Below are positions 38,701 through 53,919 of a DNA stretch of 64,000 nt, piece after piece. The notes under the pieces are model-generated. The model was not told the origin of the DNA and did not search any database. It saw only the letters and a program-made list of their open reading frames with translations. This stretch comes from Amphiduros pacificus (Eukaryota; Annelida; Polychaeta; Phyllodocida; Hesionidae), in contig OX439004.1 in assembly GCA_949316495.1 (NCBI GenBank), positions 16,032,536-16,096,535 on the forward strand. Reading direction: 5' to 3'. Position 1 is the stretch's first letter; each line of letters begins with the position of its first letter. Both the position numbers and the translations under genes were made by a program.

Positions 38701-41700
38701 TGTAAACAATAACCTACATGTGCATGAATACCTGATGGGGGCAATAAGAGACATTATGAGCACAGTTTCCCACAGAGATTGCATCTAGTAGAATTTCCTG
38801 TGAGGCAGTACTGCCATATGAGACTCTGGCACTGGCAATGACAAAGTCAATATTTTACTGTACATTATCAATGGTACTGCTTATCATACAAAAACCCATG
38901 CTTATTGTATGGCGCATATATTGTGATGCAGCTAATACGTCACGTGACAATGCTAATACATGGTACTGTACATTATATAGCATTGCTAATACATGGTACT
39001 GCACATCATGTGATAATGCTAGTATGTAGTACTACACATTATGTGGCAATGCTAATACATGGTACTGCACATCATGTGACAATGCTAGTATGTAGTACTA
39101 CACATTATGTGGCAATGCTAATACATGGTACTGCACATCATGTGACAATGCTAGCATGTAGTACTACACATTATGTGGCAATGCTAATACATGGTACTGC
39201 ACATCATATGACAATGCTAGTATGTAGTACTACACATTATGTGGCAATGCTAATACATGGTACTGCACATCATGTGACAATGCTAGAACGTGGTACTACA
39301 CATTATGTGGCAATGCTAATACATGGTACTGCACATCATGTGACAATGCTTGTACGTGGTACTACACATTATGTGGCAATGGTAACTAGTGGTGCAAAGT
39401 GAAGTTTTGAATTATGAATTTCGCCCTTTTCATGAAAAACAATTCACTTTCAGAGTGAAGCCATTGTCCTGAATATGCACCAATGTTAAGCATCATGAAT
39501 AAGGCATTCAAAAATATCATTATCCCATTGTTTTCCCATATTTTATGGACAGGTAATAGTATTTTGAATTTGCCTCAAACTATGGGCGCCAACGAGACAT
39601 AGCGGCGCATGGTGTGTGTAGAGTGTGGTACTACTGCTCCCTTGTCACATGAATCCTATCATAAAGTGCATTTAATTGAGAAAGTTCCGCACTAAATGTT
39701 ATGTAATGCAAAATTGGCTATTTATTGGGCCATACGCAAGGGTTTTGAGCACGCATCTAATACTGTCAGTTCAACGTCCACCGCATCAAATCTTATTTTC
39801 AAACATCTATCATTGTAGAAAATGAGTCTCAAAACACAAATTCACAATATTGCAGAGAACTCTCACGTTTTATAGACTGGTTCCACATTTGTTAACGATA
39901 TGCCCTGCGTTGGTATCAAGTCAAGGCGATATAAGTTCGTTCTTTTGCACAAATGATTAGGGGACGTCTATTTCTGGATTGGGGACACGATCTTTATTTC
40001 TATATTTTACCCCTCAGGACAACCTAGGGTCCATTTCGTTTTTTACATGCTGACAAAAGAGTTTTATCATTCCGTGTTTTGCATCTGACAGATGACCTAT
40101 GCTGCGCTTCTCAATCCATCACTTTTCACCACCACGTTGCCATGTCTGATTCTCTTACACCTTGAGTAAAGCCCTTCACATCAAAGTACTATTTGTAGCT
40201 CCATAACCTGACACTACAATTGGGCAAGCTGGCCACGCCGTGGTATGCTACAGGGATCAGGCAATGCCACCTAAACACGGCTCACCACCCTCCACTCACA
40301 CACCCACCGGCTCATCTGTCATATTTTTCTTCGCAAACTGCGTAAAACCCTACCTTCCATAAAATCATCCCATTGTCTGTGTCAATTAACACTAAAACCA
40401 TGATGAAGCACCGAGAACAGGAACCTGGAACAATCGTGACGAACACGCCTCATTCCACCATGGACTGTATTTTGAATTATTGTTTATTATATATATATAT
40501 ATATATATATGATTGTTGTATATATATATATATGATTGTTGTATATATATATATATATGATTGTTGTATATATATATATATATATATATATATGATTGTT
40601 ATTTTTTTCATGTATTAAACTCAATGATGAAGTGATATTCAGCATACATACTCTATATTAAATTCTAAAATTAGAACTAGATATGTAGGATTAACTTACC
40701 AGCCCGTGAATTCTTAGCAAGACAAAGTCCACGTAGACGTAGACGGGTTTGGACGTATCCATGACAGCGCGTGCTACAGGGTCGTAATCTCGGAACAAGT
40801 AGGCTAACAACTTCTCCTCGTGTGAGGCATTTCGGTGTGCATAGCGACCTAGACATAATAGAGTTAACACGTTATAAATCAGGTTTCTCAAATTTATCTT
40901 TTATAGAATTATTCTTAGTAATAAGCATAGTTTTAACAAATAATTTTGAGCAACCATTTAATGTTAACATTTGGATGTAATTGTCAGTAAATCCTTGCTC
41001 TAATTGCTAAAGGTTGAATGAATTGATGAAATTTAATATATCTTAAGCGTTCATTTTGCGTCTATGACATGCCATTATAAAATAATGATTAGACTTTATT
41101 CAAAATCTTTGACTCTTCCGGTTTCTACCCTACTGAAAAACTATTGCATTTTGTTTGAGTATATAAACAAGTCGTGTTGTTTGGATGCCATACAATTATT
41201 GTGGAAATAAAAATAAATTCAAAAATATCGTAAAAAAAATCACTAATCGCTGTTTTCCTTTATATGATGCGGTCCGCCATATTGTGACGTCATCACATTA
41301 TGTGCAGATCTTGTTGCTGGTGTAGTTTAAATGCCCCTGACGGACAGGCCGAGTCTGTATACTCCTATCTGGTGACAGCAGCAGGAAGGATACAAACTGG
41401 GTCTGCACGGCAAGAGGACGTTCTCTTATTGCTTGAGTAGCCTGGCTGGATCTGGCGGAAGCCCTCGTACACCAGTCATATGATCTATCGCGCGTTTCAC
41501 ACTGTAGCTTTCTTGTTTATTCACTCATTGACGTGCTGGCTCCTTGTCTGTCTTGTTTCTCATGATATCTTAATGATTAGTTCTCTCATTACTTAAAAGA
41601 ATATAATCTTAAGAATTCACATTCAAGATAAAACAAACCACAAAGAGAACATTTGAAACAGATAAGTACAATACAAGAATGTTAAAAACGCAAAAAATGC

Positions 41701-44700
41701 AAGTATATTTGCAAATAGAAATAAGTTGAACGAGATTAATACATGCATCATGAGCTTATAACATTCAATAAGTGAAAGGATGGTTCAAATAGAGCTGAGG
41801 TCACTAATCTATAGGTTTCATTTATTGATATTCAGTCAATAAGGGCAGATAATATATGTTTATATTCATTCAGCATGAACATGAAGATATGAGTGATGTC
41901 AATAAAGTAAAGTTATGTGTCTTCTCATCAATCATGCTTCCTGTTAGACAAAGCATTAGTTTTTTCTTTATTTCATGAACGTCCCAACACCCTTCATAAA
42001 TAGTGCACTTATCACAGCTAAACCGACCTGTCACAGAATACTCGTTGAAATGGGATTCCCTTAAATGCGTATTTTGTGTCATGTTGCCCGTAGGACCTTT
42101 ATTTAAAATAATAAATGAGGTAAATAAATCAACAATTATTTCATTAATTGCAGATTAATAAGCTTCAAAACTTAAATAAAAGTTTATTACATTAAAGTGA
42201 TGAAAAGATGAGATCTTTTTATTACTTGAATTCTAAATTATACTGGGGGACCTTCCTAAAAAAGTTCCACAAACAAAGAACATCGCAATTGCATTTATTT
42301 CCAGGTCATGTTTGAGGCAAAGACTCCCCTATTCTTATCTAAAACATCCCTTATTGGGATTGCAATTTCCCCTCGACTAATGGGTGCTGACTTGACCAGT
42401 CTGCATTCGAGATTTTACACAAACGTTCAGTTGTACCCACTCGGCAGGGCACACATGCTCGTTACGGAGTCTCATTGATATACCAAGATTTTTACCTAAA
42501 CATTAATTTTCCTTCTTGGCTTTAAGAGATCATTGATTGAACATCCGATTTTTTCTCAAAGCAGCGCTGCATTGACTATAATTTATTTGTTCGATTTTGT
42601 GCCAATGGAAGAAGACGACATTGCTACAGAAATAATTATGGCCCATAAAATGAAGCTTCGTATTTAGTATTTACTGATAAAATTGCAAAACGGGTAATAA
42701 GGCCTTATTCATTAAGGCTTGGCGACATGTTTAAGTTATTTCAACAGGTTTCTTTTTCACCCACACCGGAAACTGAAGGAATTTATTTGCCGACAAGACC
42801 GTCTAGAGCTACTCTGTAAGAACGCTTGGTGAGCAGAACCTTTAGAGGACCCAACTATATGATGTGAGGAGAGTATCGTTAGGTGCAGACAGTTTTAGAG
42901 ATTTTATTCCATTGTTGAAATAAGATGCACATTATTGCTTGAAGGGTTTATGTGAGACATTTTTGTTGTGAAGAAAGCATTAAATGGAAATTTGTTTTCT
43001 TAAGTCAATTTAACGCTAGTATTGTATAAATCTTATTGGAATAAATATTCCTTGTTTAATCAAATAAAGGACCTTTAACACAATTATATTGAAGTCATAA
43101 AGGTGAATGTTTCCTTTACAGATAAATCTCAAAGTCAAAACTGCATCAATTGTATCAATTTAAATCCCGAACATTTCTTTTGTGGTGAAATATAGTAAAT
43201 GGTAACGTTATGACTCTAATAAATCGGGGGCATTGTTTCATATTTTACATACAAAGCACAAATTTGCAGTCAACACAACTGTGTTATTCGCCGCTTCGGA
43301 TCTATATCATAAGGATGTGTATTTATTATCAACCTGCTGGGCCTAACCGAGCTTTTATCTCGCAGGTGGATTTGGTGAAAAGGATGAACCATAAATAAGT
43401 TTATCTCCCATTGCTTATAGAACAATAGCAGTTAATTTTTTTTTGGATTAATTGTGTTTTAAATATTTCATTGCCTTTTCGTTTGCATTAAAATTTCTTA
43501 ATAGAAATTTGGCACCCAAGGGTGTGTAACAATTGTAGGCGAATAACTGGTCTGCCTAAATCTCGTTATATTTAAATTCCATCCTGGACAATGATACGTT
43601 GTTTGCCTTCACAGTTATATAGAATAAAACCCAACCAAATAGCTTGAGACTGACACAAGAAACCACGTACAGCGACACTCCTATTTGCCCATACATGTTT
43701 ATACTTTAGGTTCAACCTTTATATTTAGGAAATAATATATTCTCGGTCAATTATTTCAGACCTTAGAACCCTTTTTTTCACAGAAACAGGAGAAAGCAAT
43801 CTTTCACCTTTAGCCCGGGTGTCTTTGATGATCATTTGCAATTAATTTGCCCATCCTTTCATGTTTTATTCAAAGAGATACAAATAATGTTGACTGCAAC
43901 ATATTTTGGGGTTATATCCTTTCTCAACTTTATAAGTTAGTGTTTATTGCTTTTTATTTAACGTGGAATCGATATAATAATAGTTAATTTCAGACAATTA
44001 TTTACCAGAAATTCCAACAGATCTATAACTTAGCATGTCTTAATCTTTTATGGATAACATTTGTGTGTTCAGCATTTAACAAATTTTCTTACACCATGAT
44101 GATGATGATTAAGATCGTAATTTAAAGGATGTTGGATCTTTTTACTATCCGAGGTTTTTAAACACATATATGGAACAAAATATCTATGTTTAAAGAAAGT
44201 ATCAGGTAACTGATAAAAGTGCGCCAACGAAACGTGTGCAAACCAAACGTATTGGCCAAATCAGCTATTCAATATACATATCAAAATAAGGGTCAATTTC
44301 AATAAGAAACTAAATGCGTCTACATTAGCAAATAAAATAAGAACACAATAACACTCTACTAGAACATGAATCACTGCGTGATTCATCAAACCACAGCGAT
44401 AAGATGACTACAGCGATCTACTGAACATAACAAATAACGTGCTGTAGTTACCGAAGAATTCCGACGAGAGCGCGTCACTTCCCATACTCCCGGAATCCCC
44501 GCCTCCATCATTAGGGAAGCGACCACCCTTGTTGGGGTTGACCCGGTTCTTTGGTCTCACCTTCGCCCCTGGAAAGCAGGGAAAAGCAGACAGGTTTTGA
44601 TTAGTACTGGGGGTTTGCAAAGCATCATGGAATCAAACTTCACACAAATGTAGCAAAAACCGATTAGGTTACATTTTATATTTCCACTGTTGTTTACCCA

Positions 44701-45294
44701 TAGCGAGTTGTTTAGGATTAAGGAAACGGTAATCTTCAAAAACATTAATACATCATCTCATAGCTTAGTGACGTAACGCAGTGAAAATCAAATAATGCTT
44801 TTTTCAAACAGGTGGAGCAAAGTTGTTAATATGTACATCATATTCAGAAAATGAAATATAGCTTCATTTCTGAACATTCATCACTCGTTATAAATATGAT
44901 AAAGTATGTCTCATTTTGGTCATCACCAACGTGACATGAACACATCATACACACATTAAGATATACATTTCATTACGATATACACTCTAACATAATCAAC
45001 ACCATAGGTCAAATGTTACTCAGAGGTGTTGTCACATTATTTTGCTGACAACCGTATCCAAATCAAGACTAACTAGAGCAAGGAGACTCTAAACTCGTCA
45101 TCCAGAATTAAGGAAGCCACCAGATGGCGTTCGAGGCATCCAGAGATGTCCCAAAAAGGCAAACAGTTTCCTTAGTGTTCTCGTTACACATCTGCGATAC
45201 TTCAAAGTTATCCATCTTGATGTAATAGCATTCGATTCATATTTTAACACCAGGAGGTCATTTGCATAATTCGTGATTTAAGTTATTGATAGAC

Positions 45295-45378
<84 letters not shown>

Positions 45379-48300
45379 TTTAATTGGAATACACGCGTGT
45401 TCTCTGTTTTTGTCAGTCCACTAAGATGTGCAATATTTGATTTATTTATATGAACCCGACACCACAAAGTGCCAACAGTGAATGCTGTAAGCTGTGCTTG
45501 GCCGTTTAAGGTAGAGAAATCTATATTTAAATGACAAAAGCGGATTTGAACATATCTTATGAAGCTCAATTAACCTATGCTTATCATTAAACGGAGATTC
45601 TGAGATCTGAAAATGTGAAAAACACCACATTGTGTGCAATGCATTAAGCTTTATATTCCCCTGTCATTTCTTGTGATGGAATGCTCTTATTTTAATCACA
45701 TTTGAATGTGCGTAAGATAATTAACAGGATTTTTAAAAATGCAAGACGATATCATATTACCATATGGATGTGATGTTTGCATTCTTAATCATGATCAATG
45801 GTTGAATCACTGCGGCAAAACAGGAGAAACTATATAGCGCTTGAAGTGATATAAGGATATTCTATTTCATAGTTGCAAAAGCTGGGTCTCTGACTATTTG
45901 TAACATTTGATGGCTAAGATTCTAACAAAACGTCTTAAATGTTTAATAATTCATCTCATGTCAATGTAAATGTACCTTTATAATTGGCACAACATTGCAA
46001 CACTCAATAACTATATATTCCAGGTTTAAATCTATAGGAGAACTCTATTTTGAATAACATCCCAGAATCATTTGATTTATTGATATCTTATTGTAACAAT
46101 ATTTAATGCTAATGCAAAGGAACGAGATTGTCTGATCGGTGATTAACATTGAAAGGAATATTCCAATATAAAAAAGTATTGACTTCGAGATCAAGATATT
46201 TACTTTGGCTGTGTTCTGTTGTGCACATATAGTTCTGTCTCCCAGTGTGCTGAATGGCAAGAAATCAATTTTCAGTTCTTTTAAAGGCTATTAGGGTTGT
46301 TTTGCTGTTGAAGTGTTCATCCGAATGGCAATTTCTCCTCCAATAAGAGACCAGAATGATGTTTTGTCATAAGGATATAGTTCATTATATTTTCTCCCTC
46401 TACAATTGCTTTTCCTGGAATCCGTTTGATCGTAACGAGTCATTTTAATACACTATGGCTCTTTCTATTGGTTAATTTAGAAACAATCCAAACTTCCGTT
46501 AGTAATAAAAACTAGCCTTTTGGGAAGGAAATGGATAAAATCCCTTAAAATAGCTAAAGTAGTGATGCCTAAAATGTGGTGAGCAAACACATGGTTTACA
46601 AGGGGACCATATGGACCTTGCATCCAGACCGATGCCCAGATGTCAGGGCCAATCAAATAATACCTACTTTGGAGCAGCCACTTTTGTGGCATGTACTTCA
46701 CAGACCACTTGTTCAGAGCAGTAACGATCGCAACAAATAAAGACTATCTTAGATTTGTGGTAAGATTGTCTCACACAGGAAATGCTTCCAACACAACCCA
46801 CTGCCCGGGCCCACGGGACGCAAACCCATTGTATAAATGAGATTCAAAAGCACAGCAAAGAAATGTATATCAGAAACGAGCCAGCATTAAACCAATGAAA
46901 TATCTGAGAAATTAGAAAAGTCTATGAAATTCATATTCATATTTTGAAAATCTATTACACTTGCGTTTTAAGGAAATGTTCCACTATTTCAATCGGGAAA
47001 AGAGAAAGTAGAACAAAGCAAGGTTTTTATATCGGTAGGCATGGAAGGCACACGAAGGATAATATGTCGATACGGCTGTCTGTGAGACATCGCCTCTCTG
47101 CTCCTATGTGTCCTTGTCAAAACAAAGCAAGCGACAAAGGAATCGTTACAGTTGTAAGGACAGATTACATAAGAAGGTGTGACACAACCATAACTAAGTG
47201 CTGATCCACAACAGAAGGACAAAGAAGACATATGTACACATGCAAATTCTGGACAAAAAACCCTGCTTTTTGAAGAGATGAAAAGAACAGACGACAGACT
47301 GACGATTTGGACATAGACGCATATTTACAAGAGGCGTGTGCACTCATAAGCTGAAAATGCCTTCCATAGAAGTATGGTGATGTCCTCAAGAGAAGTTGGA
47401 AAATTATAATTTTTTTTCTGAAAGACATTTCAACTTCTCGATGCCTTCCAGTGAAGCTTTACGATGCCTTTCAGAGAAGCTAGAAATGCCTTCCAGAGAA
47501 GCTAGAAGATGCCTTCCAGAGAAGCTTGAAGATGCCTTCCAGAGAAGCTTGAAGATGCCTTCCAGAGAAGCTTGAAGATACTTTCTAGAGAAGCTTGAAG
47601 ATGCCATCCAGAGAAGCTAGAAGATGCCTTCCAGAGAAGCTTGAAGATGCCTTCCAGAGAAGCTTGAAGATGCCATCCAGAGAAGCTTGAAGATACTTTC
47701 TAGAGAAACTAGAAGATGCCTTCCAGAGAAGCTAGAAGATGCCTTCCAGAGAAGCTTGAAGATGCCTTCCAGTGAAGCTAGAAGATGCCGTCCAGAGAAG
47801 CTAGAAGATGCCTTCCAGAGAAGCTTGAAGATGCCGTCCAGAGAAGCTAGAAGATGCCTTCCAGAGAAGCTTGAAGATACTTTCTAGAGAAGCTTGAAGA
47901 TGCCATCCAGAGAAGCTAGAAGATGCCTTCCAGAGAAGCTTGAAGATGCCTTCCAGAGAAGATTGAAGATGTCTTCCAGAGAAGCTTGAAGATACTTTCT
48001 AGAGAAACTAGAAGATGCCTTCCAGAGAAGCTAGAAGATGCCTTCCAGAGAAGCTTGAAGATGCCTTCCAGTGAAGCTAGAAGATGCCTTCCAGAGAAGC
48101 TAGAAGATGCCTTCCAGAGAAGCTTGAAGATGCCTTCCAGAGAAGCTAGAAGATGCCTTCCAGAGAAGCTTGAAGATACTTTCTAGAGAAGCTTGAAGAT
48201 ACTTTCTAGAGAAGCTTGAAGATACCTTCCAGAGAAGCTTGAAGATGCCTTCCAGAGAAGCTAGAAGATGCCTTCCTGAACCTCAGATTTATAAAGGAAC

Positions 48301-51300
48301 ACTTGCATTGGGATCAACAGAACCATTGTCATATACGGTTAAACAAAGCAAGGGCTAACAATACAGTCAATGATATTCTTTGGGAAAAAAGTGTAGAAAA
48401 ACAGGAATGGAATAAAAAGGATACATCTTGCAATATCTAACATTGCAATTTTCAACAGATCTTTTGTGTGAATCCTTGACCACACATCTCCTTTTAATGG
48501 GGGTAAAATCAAGTTTTAATAGCAATTACGTTACAGAATCTTTAAGAGTAAAGAATCAAATGAATCTAAAAGATAATGAGTTGGGTAAGACCTGAACTGT
48601 GTGAATAACTATTTGGGTGAACCACATACATTTGCACAGCACATGTTTTCACACGGCAAAACTAATTTCTGTGTCCGTTTTTATCAAAGGTTGTCCCTAT
48701 GTGGTATCCATTCCGTCTGCTTTATTTTCGTACCTTCTGGAACCACTCTGGTGGTAAACGAAACGATTACTCATTACGTGTGTCCCCTGTGAACCCAAGT
48801 CATTCATTGCTTCAAAATATGACAGGGAAAAGCGTACCACATATGTACCACATTAATGATGTACACACCTGCATATCCGATAGAAATGCTGAAATGTAAT
48901 ATGATTGACTGTATCCTTATTTATTGGACCACTAGAAATGTGATCAAACAAGAAACTGGAAATGTGTGTTTGTGATTAGCTTGATTGTCTGGAAGAAGCG
49001 TGCTCATCATACGCCAATCAGACACATTATATATGCCCCACATGTAGACACGTGACCCTGTAGTCTAATAATACAGCTTGTCGCATTGTGTATGTTGTCA
49101 TATATAGACATCCTGCCTTGCATCCAGATGATCGATGATTATAAACAAATTTCAGACTATTAATTTTCAGAGGTTCAAATATCAGAGAATGCTTCATTCA
49201 ACTTTCTTCTGTGGCATACAACATTATCATGCAAACATTAATATGGTTGATGTCAAAATGGCATTTGGTTGACATAATTTTTATTTACCGGGAATCCCTT
49301 TAATGATTTACATAATTGAGGAAGTTGTTATGGAAACTCACCACCGAAAGAATGTCTTTGAAAGAAATAATTGCGTTTGTGCTGACACAATTATAATCAA
49401 AGTTACTATTCATGCCATCATGTAATTAATTATTCCGATCATTTCCTGTACATGATAACATAAATACCGCAATCAGGCTGGCGACATATTAGCAATATAC
49501 GACGGCAATGGTAGCATTAAATTGTCATTAATTAAAACAAGAATACTGTGAAAAAATGTCAATGAATATAAATGCTAAAAAAAGACATTCTTTTATTGTG
49601 TCCCATGTCCTTTGCATAGTTGGCCTGCATATTACTCAACAATGACAGACGCATTTGCTGTCTATACAGCCTGGTATAGTTTCTTTTTAAATAGATAAGT
49701 CCCGTTGTGATTGAGAGAAGCAATGCTATGTGTTACAGCACATCCCAGTGTTGTATACCTGTTGATTGTCTGATCTCCATAGATATGATTGTGTAATTAC
49801 TGGTGACAAGGCGTGATGTGCCTTATTGTTACCACACGTGTGGATCCCAGCTGATAATACAGAGTGCCTCAGAGGAGATTACATGCCATATATGGGCCAT
49901 GACGACTGCCATAAACCATGATAGTATCGGGACAGGTCTTAATCCCGTCTCGCCCTCCAGGCATAAGTTCCTGGTCCAATACATCACCACTGTATTACAT
50001 CCCTCAGCATCCATCAAGGTTTGATAGCCGTAATCATCATTACATACATCTGTCTGTAACACAGCCTTCACCTCCAGTCTATTGTCATTTCTATCTTTTA
50101 TATTCTCCTACAAACGTGTCACATCCCAGGATCAGTCCCCTTCCTGTTTAATTAGCATTCTCCAAGTAAATAAATCACAAAAAATACCCTATAAGTCAGT
50201 ATCCTTCTGTCATGTCTAGTAACGTGTTTCAAGTTTACCTTATTGCATGATATTCAGCTGTCGTCTTTATATTATGACGCCATGTTGTCAAATTGTGTCC
50301 AATTTCTGCTTACCTTTTTCTGTGATTTTGAATTATGGTATTATTGCGTGATAATTGATTTTGATCTTCTCGTATGGTATTCAACTTTTACCATGTTGTA
50401 TAATATCAAATTCCTTAAATCTTGTTTAAATCTTGTTTATGCATGAATGCTTGGACTGTACTTTTTGAAAAATCTTTTCCCTAAATTCCTAAATTGATCA
50501 ATGTTGATATTTCTATGTCTAAACATGAGAATGCTGATATTCTAATGGGAAATGATATGTATATGTTTATCTCGGACAAATTTATCTTGTTACCGTCATA
50601 TTATAGTCATATGTATATTTTCATAGCATTTTCATTGACATATTGGAACTCAATTTGACCTCAATTTATTGTTTTATTATTTAACACCAAAGACCATGTG
50701 AAAAGCAATGTAGCCCGACATCAGTTTATCACAACATTTCGATGATGTGTAAGTATAGCGGCTAGGTGGTCGGCCATCTAACTGGTAAGGCTTTTAAATC
50801 TGTAACACCCAAGTTTGAAGTGTTACAATCGCATTATACTCAGACTCTACTTCAAATGTTCTGCAAAGTGGATAATACAAGGCAATTCATTGTTATTATA
50901 AATCTTTTACCTGCGGGAATATTAAACTACCGCCGAAAGAAAGCTGAAAGCTTTCATCACTCACCGCTATTTATACAGCTGCATGTGGCACAATTTATGA
51001 ACAAACATGTTATTCTTGGTGGAATTGGGCATCAAGAAACAGCCAAAGAGTGTCAGAGCCTGAGTAGATCTTATAATGTCTAATGATTCCACTTTATTAT
51101 ATAGAGATATACAGCATGGGACAAAAACACAGAATGGTTTAATCGAGTCAACGCTTCATTAACTATATGTGAAACATAACCCAGGACGTCCTGACATTGC
51201 AATTCCTAAAATAATATTAAATTTTACATAACGATATTAAATTTTAATTTTATGTATCTTTGGCAAATAAATCATTGAAGAAACACAAACATTTTGAGAT

Positions 51301-53874
51301 ATTAGAAATAAACTTGTACGGAAAAAGTGTTGGTAGGCAAACTCAGCAGAAAGGCTGTATCCCTAACTGTGATAAAAAAAATGTTGGTCTGTCTGCTTGC
51401 ATATTATTCCGCTCTTCCTAAGCGCCACACCTGTTTAACCAAGATTTTAGGCGTCAAGTGTAGGCTATAATTATATATACAAAATACTCTGAGTGGCACA
51501 AACCTGATAAATCGGGGTCTAATTACTTTGCAGGCAGTTGCTTTCACAAAATAGATATTTGTAAAGGACACTCCCTGGGAGGTCAGGTGATAAATCTCTC
51601 CATTAACATTTCATTGTCAGCACCAACAACTAGAGTAAAACACGGCATTGTAAACTAAGAAGCAACAATAGAAAAGCGGAGAGCAGACCTTTCCGGTATC
51701 AAGAACCATTTCGATAATGTAAGACATGATCATATCCGTCTTTTATTATTTTACAACAAGGGGAGCCAAAGACGATTATTCAATAATGATTCTTAAAAAA
51801 ATAATTCTGACATTGTTATGACTATGTCCATTATCAAGATTGTTATGATTGCATCCATTTAAATAAATAGCTTTATAATAAAATTCTAACTTCGATTACT
51901 TCAGATTTTATGTATAGTTAGCTTGATTTAGTCAAATCAAACAATATGATGCATTACAATTCTGGTAGACATGGTCGATTTGATAATACAATTTGAAGGA
52001 GAATATGAAACCAATGCAGCAATCACACTATGCCATGTATACTTGACCCTCCTACTTATATTCCATCCTTGTAAATTAATAGCCTCCCATTAAGGAAGGC
52101 TGGGAAGACGCAAAGCAGATCCAAACCTCGGAATCCCCCGAATTTTGTCCGACACTTCAGGGCTACTACATCAGAATATAGAAAGAGATTGGACAAATGG
52201 AAATTCCTAGTGTACAATGTGGAGAAAAGGGACGTAGGCTTGCTTGGGACAGGAGTGCCTGACACAGTCACAGAAAGTGTCGCACATCATAAACAGTAGT
52301 ACCGTCCAACCTTAGACTTGACCAATGAACATACAGATTGGTGGCAGTCTTAAAGCTGTTATCTATATGTGAACTCCGGAGTGGTTTTGAATGATGCTTT
52401 GAATACATAGTGCTTCTATAGTCTTCACCCAAACATATTTAAGTTGGAAGTCATTATGAGGTGAGTTTGTAAACAAAACTGACAGACTAAGATTGGTGGA
52501 AAATAGTTAATCAGAGTTTGACAGGTCTGACAAACTGGCAAACTCAGAAATGTATAAATAATAAACATTTGGATATTCTAACACATTCCTATATTAAACA
52601 TTAATAAGAATTCATGCTTCTTTTCGGAGGAACGATTTGAGTACATACATGTTAGGATATTTTACAAAGGATTGATTACATTTTGTGTTATATGATCATT
52701 ATTTCAGTAATCCAGCCAGAACATGATACCTCCTCCACACTGAGATAGGATAGAGCAGGGGTAAGTGGAAGCTGTGAGCACCTCTCAGGTGAACGTACAA
52801 GTCTTGGCAACACAATACGAGACTGTAAATATTGAAGTTAGGATACTATCTCATGCCATGGAGGGTAGATGGCACCGATTCGATACAGGGAGTTATCTCG
52901 CTCCACCTTATGATGAACCATCCTGTAGCCTTACATCACAACTAATATTAGGCCATAATGAACATCATCTTCATTAATATATTAATAAATCTATTTTTCA
53001 TTTATTTCTAATCATGTTTTTCCATCCAGAGTACAATAAGTGTGTATTGTGTGTATCTTTTTGTTTCCAGGACCTCAGGGATCCCCTGTTTGTGGTGTAA
53101 CCTGCCATCATGTAACGTTGTATTTTCTGACTATTACCACACTGTTGATAATTTGAGGGTTAAGTTGTGGCTCTCAGGCCGAGATACCTACAAGTGTTGA
53201 AAGAGTCTAAATCTATGTCCTTAGTTAGGGGAAAATGGGCAGAAACTCTGTACATGTATGCAAGGCCCTGAGCGCAAGGTAATACCTCCACTTACTTAGT
53301 GCTATGTTTGCATCCAAGCACCTTGGTAGCCTGTGCAAAGCCACAAGTAATCTTACTTTCCCTCAGTAGAGTCTGGCAGGAAATAAACACAGATAGGACG
53401 GAGAGAACATCTTGTCAGTGAGTAGGACTATCTGAGATCTCAAAGATACACATTCCAACCCTTAGAGACTGCAGATAAAGTCAGGGACAATAATATGTGA
53501 GGTGAAAGAAACACACACCATGGCCGGCCAAAACCTCTATATCGATATAGGAATAGAGAAGGGCAACCAGTATGAGTTATCTGGGCTTGCACCGTGTCCT
53601 TGGTGCACCACGGTAGCCTTCTAACTTGGATTAGCATTTGATAAGTGCTGTTTTATTGCAAGGGATGAGATGGAATGGAGGAGCTCTGTGGTTTCTATTC
53701 ACAATAAGGGATGGAGGTGCACGTAAACACCTCATATATTACTTCCATATGCGTGAGGCAGGGAGGGTTCAGCTTGTTTTTGTCTAATACCGAACTGACC
53801 GCTCAAACAATAATGTCTGCACAGTCCCCCTTCTGCTTACTTCTTTTATGCTGCAACCATGCTTCACTCTATTT

Positions 53875-53919
<45 letters not shown>

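Larger units (their letters stand above)
25638..40699 (-). other. Receptor intron 3 (15 kb)
   Basis: Largest intron, between the N-terminal helix exon and the 45-base exon. Holds CA/TA microsatellites (27603-27649, 32530-32548, 33183-33206), a phased CCAAT cluster (32691-32766), a 66-bp minisatellite (38930-39388) and a TA-rich tract (40488-40600). Two plus-strand frames with signal-peptide-like starts (from 27834 and from 37582) could be nested exons but are unsupported. Confidence 0.85.

Noticed and set aside
50760-50830. tRNA-SINE-like stretch (GGCCATCTAACTGGTAAGGC)
   Set aside because: Box A resemblance is weak, box B is not convincing, and there is no tail or duplication.
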